From contig JAFGUR010000078.1 in NCBI GenBank assembly GCA_016938425.1, forward strand, positions 1 to 9,498: a stretch of DNA of 9,498 nucleotides, read 5' to 3'. Both the position numbers and the translations under genes were made by a program. The notes beneath the pieces are model-generated. The model was not told where the DNA came from. It was given only the letters and a program-made list of their open reading frames with translations, and did not search any database. Source of the stretch: Fusobacteriaceae bacterium. Its GTDB lineage: Bacteria; Fusobacteriota; Fusobacteriia; Fusobacteriales; Fusobacteriaceae. Shown here piece after piece: positions 1 through 5,947 of the stretch (position 1 is the stretch's first letter; every line of letters begins with the position of its first letter).

Positions 1-543
1 AATAATTTCTTCAGGTATTTCTTCATTTGAGTTAAATGAATATTTTTTATCTTCTAAAAAACCTTTTTTCAAAAAAGATATAACATCTTCTCGATGTTTT
101 TTATATAAGTCTCCTTTTTCATTCATAATTATTTTGATTAAAGATTCAACATTAGCTTTTTTATTAATTTTATTATCTTCAATTTGTTTAAGTTTAGCTT
201 CTTTTTTTTGTTTTTCTATTTCTTTTAATTCTTGTTTATTTAATTCAACAGAAAATTCTAATTTAATTGAATCAGTTCTAACTAAAGTTTTAAAATATGC
301 AATAGGATTTTTATTAGCTTCTTTTTCTGTTTTTTCTAAGCAAAATTTTAAAAATTCAAAATTTTCAACACTTAGGTATTCTTCAAATAATAATTTAGAA
401 ACTTCATAAGGTATTTTCTTTGAAATTCTTTTTAATTCAAGTTCTTGCTTTTCATTAAAAAAAATCTCTTTATCTAATTCAATATTTTCCTCTTTATTCC
501 TTAATCTTTCCTCTTTAACATTTTTAAAATCGCCTGTAGGTAT
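1..543 (-). pseudogene. 5'-truncated coding region, possible replication-protein remnant
   Basis: Read on the minus strand, this frame is open for about 180 codons from position 543 to the window edge, where it continues beyond view. Four in-frame stops lie just upstream (three of them consecutive, immediately before it), and no ATG, GTG or TTG occurs in the first part of the frame, so the 5' end looks lost or frameshifted. The only rescue is a rare ATT codon near 483 behind an AAAGAGG sequence. The product is very rich in Lys, Glu and Asn. It contains the segment KKIPYEVSKLLFEEYL followed by NKNPIAYFKTLVRTD and then a charged coiled-coil-like stretch. That layout recalls C-terminal regions of plasmid or phage replication proteins, but I do not recognise the family firmly. 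A frameshift in the assembly is the main alternative to a true pseudogene. Confidence 0.5.
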
Positions 544-655
544 TTATTATCAAAGTATACAGAACTTTTAAAAAGTCCCTAAAGATATTAAAAGAATATT
601 TAAATATATTAAAACAACTACAACTACAAGAAAAAAGTATAAAAAAATTAAAAAG

Positions 656-669
656 GAGTTTTTAAACTC
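656..669. repeat. Small perfect inverted repeat between the broken gene and the TA operon
   Basis: GAGTTT and AAACTC are separated by two T residues. A-rich sequence precedes the dyad and T-rich sequence follows it, so it could act as a weak terminator or be an operator. It lies between two divergent units. No protein-coding frame is convincing from 544 to 795. Confidence 0.3.
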
Positions 670-723
670 ATTTTAATCTACTAACTACTAACATTTCTTG
701 AATTACTTCTTTAATTTTTTCTG

Positions 724-752
724 TTGTTTTTTATTTCTTTATTGTGTATAAT
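724..752 (+). promoter_or_regulatory. Promoter of the toxin-antitoxin operon
   Basis: TTGTTT (724-729) and a perfect TATAAT (747-752) are separated by 17 bases. The start of transcription would fall near 759, inside the palindrome that follows. Confidence 0.7.
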
Positions 753-783
753 TAGTTATATAAGTATGTAATTATATAACTAA
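752..783. promoter_or_regulatory. Palindromic operator of the toxin-antitoxin operon
   Basis: TTAGTTATATAA (752-763) and TTATATAACTAA (772-783) form a perfect 12-base inverted repeat around an 8-base spacer. It begins at the last base of the -10 box, covers the predicted transcription start, and ends at the ribosome-binding site AAGGAGG (782-788). Ribbon-helix-helix antitoxins normally repress their own operon through such palindromes, alone or bound to toxin, so this is the probable autoregulatory site. Confidence 0.7.
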
Positions 784-795
784 GGAGGTCTTGAT

Positions 796-1056
796 ATGAT
801 TAGAAAAAGTATTGTTATGGATGAAGAACTTTGGAATGATTTAAAAATTTTTACTGAAATACATGAGAATAGTATTAGCTCTGTTATTAGAAATGCTGTA
901 AAAATCTATTTAAAAGAAAATACAAAAGATGACTTAGCTTATAAAATGAGAACAATGACCCCTTTTGTTGATGATGAGGAACAAAAGGAATTAGAAGAGG
1001 TTTTAAAAAATTTAACGGCAGAACATTTTGAAACAGGGGAAGTTATTAAATTATGA
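796..1056 (+). CDS. Ribbon-helix-helix antitoxin of a type II TA pair
   Basis: An 86-residue protein whose first 42 residues match a ribbon-helix-helix DNA-binding fold: a short beta strand (IRKSIVMDEELW) followed by two helices around the turn HENSISSVIRNAVKIYL. Dimers of this fold bind palindromes such as the one overlapping its promoter. The remaining acidic half (about 45-86) is the expected toxin-wrapping segment. The start is fixed by AAGGAGG seven bases upstream. The stop codon overlaps the toxin start (ATGA), giving translational coupling and antitoxin-first order, as usual in these operons. It should neutralise the downstream RelE/ParE-like toxin and repress the operon. Confidence 0.8.
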   Translation: MIRKSIVMDEELWNDLKIFTEIHENSISSVIRNAVKIYLKENTKDDLAYKMRTMTPFVDDEEQKELEEVLKNLTAEHFETGEVIKL

Positions 1057-1322
1057 ATTATGAACTTAGATTTTCCAAGCCATCTTTTAAATTTTTAGAA
1101 AAGCACCCAAAAGAAAAGAAAAAATTTTTAGAAATTTTTAAAGAAATATCAAATGATTATGAAAAAGCTTTAATTCAATATGATATAAAGCAAATGAAGG
1201 GAACTACATCAGATACCTATAGACTAAGAATAGGCAAATATAGAGCTATTTATAGGCTATATAACGAGATATTAGTTATATTTGTTATAGATATAGGCAG
1301 TAGAGGGGATATTTATAAATAA
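1053..1322 (+). CDS. RelE/ParE-family toxin
   Basis: An 89-residue basic protein of typical RelE/ParE length. The C-terminal core has the family pattern TYRLRIGKYRAIYRL followed by hydrophobic strands and a terminal IGSRGDIYK, equivalent to the usual G-H-R-x-D-x-Y ending. The usual His is Ser83 here, while Arg84, Asp86 and Tyr88 are kept. RelE members cut mRNA on the ribosome and ParE members poison gyrase. The retained Arg and Tyr fit a ribonuclease, but sequence alone does not settle it. The gene starts inside the antitoxin stop codon (ATGA overlap) and has a terminator right after its stop. The pair appears intact. Confidence 0.8.
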   Translation: MNYELRFSKPSFKFLEKHPKEKKKFLEIFKEISNDYEKALIQYDIKQMKGTTSDTYRLRIGKYRAIYRLYNEILVIFVIDIGSRGDIYK

Positions 1323-1349
1323 AGGGGTTTTAAAAGCTCCTTTTTTTTT
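1321..1349 (+). terminator. Rho-independent terminator of the TA operon
   Basis: An imperfect stem made by AAAGGGGTTTT and AAAAGCTCCTTT is followed by nine T residues (1341-1349). It starts within the toxin stop codon. Confidence 0.65.
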
Positions 1350-1368
1350 ATGCAAAAATTTAAAAAGC

Positions 1369-1382
1369 GTAACATTGGTTAC
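1369..1382. promoter_or_regulatory. CRP/FNR-type activator site
   Basis: GTAAC (1369-1373) and GTTAC (1378-1382) are a perfect 5-4-5 dyad, the architecture of CRP/FNR-superfamily sites. Its centre (1375.5) lies 41.5 bases before the start predicted from the -10 box at 1405-1410, the classical class II activator position. No good -35 box is present, which fits activator dependence. From memory, GTAAC-N4-GTTAC resembles sites proposed for HcpR-type regulators in anaerobes; that link is inference. Confidence 0.55.
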
Positions 1383-1404
1383 TATTAAAACTAGACTTTT
1401 ATAG

Positions 1405-1410
1405 TATAAT
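1405..1410 (+). promoter_or_regulatory. -10 box of the DUF1858 / GTPase / ABC operon
   Basis: Perfect TATAAT with no recognisable -35 hexamer at 16-18 bases. Transcription would start near 1417, just ahead of the AAGGAGG at 1421-1427. Confidence 0.6.
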
Positions 1411-1434
1411 ATCTAAAAATAAGGAGGTTTAATT

Positions 1435-2652
1435 ATGGAGAATTTTTTTAAAGAAACAGACAAAATTATAGACATAATAAACAAATACCCAGAAACATTG
1501 GAATTTTTTATAAATAAAGGTTTTGAACAATTTAAAAAGCAAGAAGCTTTAGAATTAGGGGGTAAATTACCACTAAATATGGCTTTAAAAGCTAAAAACA
1601 TAAATGTTGAAAACTTTTGTGAACTATTAAATGAATTTATAAGCTTATCTCAAGAAAATTCAAAAATCACTATTGATGGAAAAAAGAAACAAGATAATGC
1701 TATTAAAATTCTAGGCCTTCTACCTTGCCCAGTTTCTAGCCCTATATTGGCCCAAATAAGCGATTTTGAATCCAAGACTAACCTTAGGTTGGACTACGAG
1801 CTAAAAGCTGCTGCACACGGTCTAGAGTGGCTTAAAAACGATGTTAAAAACGCAAAGGTGGAAAATGACTTGGCAGACATTTTTATATCAGCAGGATTTG
1901 ATTTATTTTTTGATGAAGAATTAATGGGGAAATTTAGAAAAAAATCTGTATTCCATGATGGAACTAAACTAGAAAAATACAATAATGACTTTGAAAATAG
2001 CTATATTAATTTAAGAGACCCTAGTAGAGCTTACTCAATGTTAGCAGTTGTTCCAGCGGTATTTTTAATAAATAAAAAAGAATTGGGAGATAGAAAAGCT
2101 CCAAAAACTTGGGAGGATTTATTAAAACCAGAATTTGAAAAATCTGTAAGCTTACCAGTATCAGATTTTGATTTATTTAATGCAATTATCTTGAATATCC
2201 ATAAACTTTATGGAAAAGATGGAGTAAAAAAATTAGGGAAATCTCTAATCCAAAGTATGCATCCATCTCAAATGATAAAATCAGATAGATTAAGTGAAAA
2301 TAAACCAGCTATAACTATTATGCCTTATTTCTTTACTAAAATGGCTAAAGAAGGAGGTCCGATGATAGCACAATGGCCTGAAGATGGAGCTATTATTTCA
2401 CCGATTTTTATGTTAACAAAGAAAAGTAAATTACAAGAAATGGAAAAAGTTGTAGATTTATTAGCCTCTAAAGAACTTGGAGAAATATTGGCACATCAAG
2501 GCTTATTTCCAAGTGTTAATCCTATGGTGGATAACAAAATTAGCAAGGAAAATAAATTCATTTGGCTAGGTTGGGATTATATCAACAAACATAATTTACA
2601 GGATTTAATAAGAGAATGTGAAGCAAGTTTTGAAGAAGGAATGAGGGATTAA
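1435..2652 (+). CDS. Cytoplasmic DUF1858 / solute-binding-protein fusion
   Basis: A 405-residue protein with two parts. Residues 8-70 resemble DUF1858 (pattern I-x-KYPETLEFFINKGF, then LPLNMALKAKNINVENF), a small helical domain found near hybrid-cluster proteins. The family's usual cysteine pair is absent. Residues 90-390 look like a type 2 periplasmic-binding-protein fold of the iron/thiamine class, with ADIFISAGFD, an AVVPAVFLINKK strand, the segment APKTWEDLLKPEF and the hinge-like ITIMPYFFTKMA. There is no signal peptide, lipobox or membrane segment, so it should stay in the cytosol, which is odd for a binding protein. The start follows AAGGAGG by seven bases. One base separates its stop from the GTPase start, so the genes are translationally linked. 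The ligand is unknown; a metal ion, metal chelate or cofactor is my inference from the partners. Confidence 0.75.
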   Translation: MENFFKETDKIIDIINKYPETLEFFINKGFEQFKKQEALELGGKLPLNMALKAKNINVENFCELLNEFISLSQENSKITIDGKKKQDNAIKILGLLPCPVSSPILAQISDFESKTNLRLDYELKAAAHGLEWLKNDVKNAKVENDLADIFISAGFDLFFDEELMGKFRKKSVFHDGTKLEKYNNDFENSYINLRDPSRAYSMLAVVPAVFLINKKELGDRKAPKTWEDLLKPEFEKSVSLPVSDFDLFNAIILNIHKLYGKDGVKKLGKSLIQSMHPSQMIKSDRLSENKPAITIMPYFFTKMAKEGGPMIAQWPEDGAIISPIFMLTKKSKLQEMEKVVDLLASKELGEILAHQGLFPSVNPMVDNKISKENKFIWLGWDYINKHNLQDLIRECEASFEEGMRD

Positions 2653-2653
2653 T

Positions 2654-3346
2654 ATGAATTTGATAACAGTATCAGGACCACCATCAACAGGGAAAACCTC
2701 TGTTATAATTAAAACTATAGAAAATTTTCAGAAAAGAGGAGTCAAGGTAGGAGTTGTAAAATTTGATTGCCTTTATACAGATGATGACAAACTATACGAA
2801 AAGTTAGGAGTACCTGTTAGAAAAGGTTTATCAGGTTCTCTTTGTCCAGACCATTATTTTGTAAGTAATATTGAGGAAGTTGTACAATGGGGACTAAAGC
2901 AAAACTTAGACTTATTGATTACAGAAAGTGCAGGACTTTGTAATCGTTGTTCCCCTTATATTGAAGATATTAAAGCTATTTGCGTAATTGATAATTTAAG
3001 TGGAATTAATACTCCAAAAAAAGTTGGACCTATGCTTAAAATGGCAGATATAGTTGTAATTACTAAAGGGGATATAGTTTCCCAAGCTGAAAGAGAAGTT
3101 TTTGCCTCAAAGGTAAGTTCAGTAAATCCAAGAGCTATGGTAATGCATATTAATGGTTTGACAGGTCAAGGAGCTTATGAATTTTCAACTCTGATATATA
3201 GTGATGAGGAAAAATTAGAAAGCTTAAAAGGGAAAAAATTAAGATTTTCTATGCCTTCTGCTCTTTGTTCTTATTGTCTTGGAGAAACAAGAATCGGTGC
3301 AGAACATCAAATGGGAAATGTTAAAAAAATAGATTTGGGGGACTAA
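2654..3346 (+). CDS. HypB/UreG-like GTPase with cysteine pairs
   Basis: A 230-residue SIMIBI-class P-loop protein. Walker A is GPPSTGKT (8-15, Lys14), a Walker B-like strand is LLITESAG (87-94), TKGD (137-140) sits where NKxD confers guanine specificity, and NGLTGQG (167-173) resembles the C-terminal TGEG loop of HypB. Candidate metal ligands are Cys64-Pro65, Cys96-x2-Cys99 next to Walker B, and Cys205-x2-Cys208 in a tail reading CLGETRIGAEHQMG. HypB and UreG use GTP to drive nickel insertion into hydrogenase or urease. No hydrogenase or urease gene is visible here, so the client is unknown. It sits one base from both neighbours, between the binding-protein-like gene and the ABC ATPase. A CobW-type or other metallochaperone GTPase is the alternative label. 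Confidence 0.75.
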   Translation: MNLITVSGPPSTGKTSVIIKTIENFQKRGVKVGVVKFDCLYTDDDKLYEKLGVPVRKGLSGSLCPDHYFVSNIEEVVQWGLKQNLDLLITESAGLCNRCSPYIEDIKAICVIDNLSGINTPKKVGPMLKMADIVVITKGDIVSQAEREVFASKVSSVNPRAMVMHINGLTGQGAYEFSTLIYSDEEKLESLKGKKLRFSMPSALCSYCLGETRIGAEHQMGNVKKIDLGD

Positions 3347-3347
3347 T

Positions 3348-4349
3348 ATGAAGGATATAAGAGATAAAATAATTGCTGATATTTTAATAAAATATCCATT
3401 TTTAATAGAATTTTTGAATGAAAACAATATTGAGGTAGAGGGAAAAGAAGATTTAAGTTTTGGAGAATATTTTGATAGTTTTACAGAAACAGAAATTGAA
3501 GACAAGGCTTTGGATGTTGAAGGAACACTTTTAAATATTGGGGAATATTTGGAGCAAATGATAAATATACTAGGTTTGAAAGAAGAAAGCTCTGTTCATA
3601 GTTTAACTATTTTACCTGGTATAAATAAATTTGGAGAAGAAGAGAATTTTAAGGAATTAAATATTAAAACAGGAGATATAATTTCCATTGTTGGACCTAC
3701 TGGAAGTGGAAAAAGTAGACTGTTGGCAGATATAGAGTGGACAGCTCAAAGGGACACTCCAACTAATAGGCAAATCTTGATTAATGGAGAACTACCAGAT
3801 AGAAAATGGCGTTATTCTTCTAGCAATAAGTTGGTAGCTCAATTATCTCAAAATATGAATTTTGTTATGGATTTAAGTGTTTATGAGTTTTTACAATTAC
3901 ACGCAAAAAGTAGAATGGTAGAAGATGAGGAAGAATTAATAAAAAAAATAATGGTAGAAGCTAATAGACTTGCAGGAGAACCATTTAAGCCAGATACTCC
4001 TATAACAAGTCTTAGTGGAGGGCAGTCTAGGGCATTAATGATTGCAGATACAGCTATTCTTAGTAAATCACCAATAATTTTAATTGATGAAATAGAAAAT
4101 GCTGGAATTGATAGAAAAAGAGCTTTAGAGCTTTTGGTTAGAGAGGATAAAATAGTTTTGATGGCAACACATGACCCAATATTAGCTCTTATGGGAAACA
4201 AAAGAGTTATTATTTCCAATGGTGGTATTGCAAAAATTATAAATACCACAGATAAAGAAAGGTCTTTATTGGGAGAATTGGAAAAATTAGACAAAACAAT
4301 ACAAGGACTTAGAAATGATTTGAGGTATGGAAAAGAGTTGAGTTTGTAA
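3348..4349 (+). CDS. Soluble ABC ATPase with N-terminal DUF1858-like segment
   Basis: A 333-residue protein. Residues 4-72 again resemble DUF1858 (DKIIADILIKYPFLIEFL) without its cysteines. Residues 85-300 are a complete ABC ATPase: Walker A GPTGSGKS (116-123), a Q-loop glutamine near 165 in LVAQLSQ, signature LSGGQ (222-226), Walker B IILIDE (243-248, Glu248 catalytic), a D-loop NAGID and the switch His275 in ATHDP. The C-terminus (301-333) is a charged helix. No transmembrane partner is encoded in the operon or elsewhere in the window, so it probably drives a conformational step in a soluble complex rather than transport. The shared N-terminal segment suggests docking with the first gene product. 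Its start lies one base after the GTPase stop, behind TTTGGGGGA. All ATPase motifs are intact. Confidence 0.8.
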   Translation: MKDIRDKIIADILIKYPFLIEFLNENNIEVEGKEDLSFGEYFDSFTETEIEDKALDVEGTLLNIGEYLEQMINILGLKEESSVHSLTILPGINKFGEEENFKELNIKTGDIISIVGPTGSGKSRLLADIEWTAQRDTPTNRQILINGELPDRKWRYSSSNKLVAQLSQNMNFVMDLSVYEFLQLHAKSRMVEDEEELIKKIMVEANRLAGEPFKPDTPITSLSGGQSRALMIADTAILSKSPIILIDEIENAGIDRKRALELLVREDKIVLMATHDPILALMGNKRVIISNGGIAKIINTTDKERSLLGELEKLDKTIQGLRNDLRYGKELSL

Positions 4350-4357
4350 TATTAATT

Positions 4358-4397
4358 CTTACTTTTGTCTTGACACAAAAGTAAGCAAAAAGTCAAG
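4358..4397. repeat. Hairpin with possible pseudoknot after the operon
   Basis: CTTACTTTTGT (4358-4368) pairs perfectly with ACAAAAGTAAG (4375-4385). The six-base loop CTTGAC (4369-4374) is exactly complementary to GTCAAG (4392-4397), so a pseudoknot or an alternative fold is possible. It starts nine bases after the ABC ATPase stop. It lacks a T-run, so ordinary rho-independent termination is not assured. It probably belongs to the compound element that follows. Confidence 0.55.
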
Positions 4398-4521
4398 CCA
4401 CTACTCCGTGATAATTACAGACTAAAACTTATTAACTACAGGCTAAAAACTCGCTACGCTCAAACAGTTTAGCCTGTTACGTTAATTGCGTTAAGTCTGT
4501 TAAATAACACTACGTAAAGGC
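4398..4521. mobile_element. Compound inverted-repeat element (MITE-like or intergenic repeat)
   Basis: Nested inverted repeats cover about 120 bases. The inner arms are ACAGGCTAAA (4438-4447) and TTTAGCCTGT (4468-4477). The next pair is ATTAAC (4431-4436) with GTTAAT (4481-4486), then ACAGACT (4417-4423) with AGTCTGT (4494-4500). Weaker outer pairing reaches GCC near 4397-4399 and GGC near 4519-4521. There is no coding frame. The size and near-full-length folding suit a miniature inverted-repeat element or a dispersed intergenic palindrome. I believe related sequences recur in fusobacterial genomes, but that is memory, not a search. Confidence 0.5.
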
Positions 4522-4577
4522 AATTGTTAGAAAGATTAAAACAAATTAAGATTAAAGTTATAAGAGGAGGAAAAATT

Positions 4578-4817
4578 ATGCATGATGGATGTTCAGGTAA
4601 ATTTGAAAATGGAAAACAAGTTGTAGATAAAGTTAGAATGATGGGTTTTAGTGAGGGAGCAATGCCTATGAATATATCTTTTATATGTGATTGTGAGAAT
4701 GAAATAGAGATGGATACCTTTGTTTTTAAATGTCCACATTGTGGAATGGTTTATGGAGTAACACCTTGTCATGCTTTTGACCCTGATAATATTATGATGG
4801 CTGGAAAAGATTATTAA
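4578..4817 (+). CDS. Small zinc-ribbon-like hypothetical protein
   Basis: A 79-residue cysteine-rich protein of unknown function. A CxC pair (Cys37, Cys39) and a CPHC pair (Cys52, Cys55) make a likely four-cysteine zinc ribbon, with Cys5, Cys64 and His65 as further candidates. No membrane segment or signal is present. The ATG at 4578 is chosen because AGAGGAGG (4563-4570) lies seven bases upstream. A TTG at 4524 in the same frame would add 18 residues but has no ribosome-binding site. A weak promoter may be TTGTTA (4524-4529) with TAAGAT (4547-4552). The gene is bounded by the repeat element on the left and a strong terminator on the right, so it is probably monocistronic. A binding or regulatory role is possible but unproven. 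Confidence 0.65.
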   Translation: MHDGCSGKFENGKQVVDKVRMMGFSEGAMPMNISFICDCENEIEMDTFVFKCPHCGMVYGVTPCHAFDPDNIMMAGKDY

Positions 4818-4842
4818 GAAGATGGACACATCTTCTTTTTTT
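4816..4842 (+). terminator. Strong rho-independent terminator of the zinc-ribbon gene
   Basis: AAGAAGATG (4816-4824) and CATCTTCTT (4829-4837) form a perfect nine-base stem with a GACA loop and a T-run to 4842. It begins within the stop codon. Confidence 0.85.
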
Positions 4843-4850
4843 GATATAAT
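4823..4850 (+). promoter_or_regulatory. Promoter of the hypothetical / dCMP deaminase operon
   Basis: TGGACA (4823-4828) and TATAAT (4845-4850) are 16 bases apart. The -35 box lies in the loop region of the preceding terminator, so the two signals overlap. Confidence 0.6.
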
Positions 4851-4873
4851 ATATTAAAATTGGAGGTGTGGGT

Positions 4874-5428
4874 ATGGAAAAAATAATTACAGATGACATA
4901 AATATGAATTTGGAAGAAATACTTACTCCTAACGGTAGTGTAAAAGTAGGAATGAAATATCCTTATACTGTTGGAGAAGTAGGTGGCTTAATGGAACTTC
5001 TACCTCAAGGTGGTTTCTATATGAAACTTGTTGCAAATGATGTAAACCAAGATGATATAAATTTATTTAGATATGGGGATGTAGCTATAAAAACCTTATT
5101 TAATAACGATAAAGTTTATATGCTTATTAGATTTGGAGATGGAACTTTACTTTATGAAATTTTATTTGACCCAACTTTATATCCAGACAAGGAATTAACT
5201 AAAATTAATTTACATGAAAGCAATATAATTCATTGTATTTTTATTGATAAGGAAAGTGGAAAAGTGCAGGGTATAAAGATGTTTAATTTTCCATTGGATA
5301 CATATAAAAAATTGGTAGAAGCTTGGACAGAAGCTTTGGATAATCATAAATATACAGAAGAATATCATGAATATTGTGTTGGATTTTTTGGACAAGATAT
5401 AGGTTATTGGTGGGAAGCGATTTTGTAA
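4874..5428 (+). CDS. Hypothetical protein, 184 residues
   Basis: I do not recognise this protein. It appears soluble, with no signal peptide or membrane helix. It has a mixed pattern: a glycine-rich stretch VGEVGGLMELLPQGGFYMK (33-51), alternating strands around 80-125 (KVYMLIRFGDGTLLYEILFD, then IIHCIFIDKESGKVQGIKMF), and a C-terminal helix with an aromatic-rich end GQDIGYWWEAIL (173-184). The ATG at 4874 follows GGAGGTG (4862-4868) at normal distance. A GTG six bases earlier overlaps that sequence and is less likely. Nine bases separate it from the dCMP deaminase gene, so they share a transcript, but that alone does not show a nucleotide-related role. Confidence 0.7.
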   Translation: MEKIITDDINMNLEEILTPNGSVKVGMKYPYTVGEVGGLMELLPQGGFYMKLVANDVNQDDINLFRYGDVAIKTLFNNDKVYMLIRFGDGTLLYEILFDPTLYPDKELTKINLHESNIIHCIFIDKESGKVQGIKMFNFPLDTYKKLVEAWTEALDNHKYTEEYHEYCVGFFGQDIGYWWEAIL

Positions 5429-5437
5429 GGAGAAAAA

Positions 5438-5932
5438 ATGAAAAAAAGAGAAGATTATTTGTCTTGGGATGAATATTTTATGGGTATGGCTTTAATGTCT
5501 GCAAAAAGAAGCAAGGACCCTCAAACACAGGTAGGAGCTTGTATTGTTACAGAAGATAAAAAGGTGGTAGGACTTGGCTATAATGGTTTTCCTTTAGGTT
5601 GTAGTGATGACGAACTCCCTTGGGATAGGGAAGGGGATTTTTTAGAAACTAAATATCCCTTTGTGTGTCATGCAGAATTAAATGCGATTTTAAATAGCAC
5701 CAAGGATTTAAAAGCTTGTAGTATTTATGTGGCATTATTTCCTTGTCATGAATGTGCAAAGGCTATTATACAAAGTGGAATTAAGGAAGTTGTTTATTTA
5801 TCAGATAAGTATGATGGAACAAATTCTAATAAGGCATCAAAGCTTATGTTTGAAAAAAGTGGTGTAAGAATAAGGCAGTTAAAATTAGAAAAAAAAGAAA
5901 TAGTAATTTCATTTGAGGTAGAAGGCATTTAG
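5438..5932 (+). CDS. dCMP deaminase family protein
   Basis: A 164-residue zinc-dependent deaminase of the cytidine/deoxycytidylate family, close to the usual length for ComEB-like dCMP deaminases. The zinc site is complete: His78 and Glu80 in CHAELNAI, and Cys103 and Cys106 in PCHECAKAI, with Glu80 as proton shuttle. The motif GYNGFPLGCSDD (48-59) is typical of the dCMP branch. It should convert dCMP to dUMP, supplying thymidylate synthesis in the cytosol. AAGGAG just upstream overlaps the stop of the preceding gene, so translation is coupled. Allosteric regulation by dCTP and dTTP is known for some members but cannot be read here. A ComEB-type competence link is possible; I give no symbol because the neighbours do not support it. 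Confidence 0.88.
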   Translation: MKKREDYLSWDEYFMGMALMSAKRSKDPQTQVGACIVTEDKKVVGLGYNGFPLGCSDDELPWDREGDFLETKYPFVCHAELNAILNSTKDLKACSIYVALFPCHECAKAIIQSGIKEVVYLSDKYDGTNSNKASKLMFEKSGVRIRQLKLEKKEIVISFEVEGI

Positions 5933-5947
5933 CTTTCTATTTTTTTT
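5919..5947 (+). terminator. Terminator of the dCMP deaminase operon
   Basis: TAGAAGG (5919-5925) pairs with CTTTCTA (5933-5939), seven pairs including one G-U, around a seven-base loop that contains the stop codon. Eight T residues follow (5940-5947). Confidence 0.6.

Noticed and set aside
134..409. Plus-strand frame of 91 residues, hydrophobic and Ser/Phe-rich
   Set aside because: It is the complement of the Lys/Glu-rich minus-strand frame and has no ribosome-binding site.
530..540. TCGCCTGTAGG resembling the CGACCGTAGGG flank of the second box family
   Set aside because: The match is short and imperfect and is not followed by TAAATTG; it could be chance in this A+T-rich DNA.
1361..1410. 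TTGGTT at 1375 as a -35 box
   Set aside because: The spacing to TATAAT is 24 bases, too long; the bases form part of the CRP/FNR-type dyad instead.
3881..4294. Minus-strand frame of 137 residues within the ABC ATPase gene
   Set aside because: The plus strand encodes every ABC motif in order, so this is a shadow.
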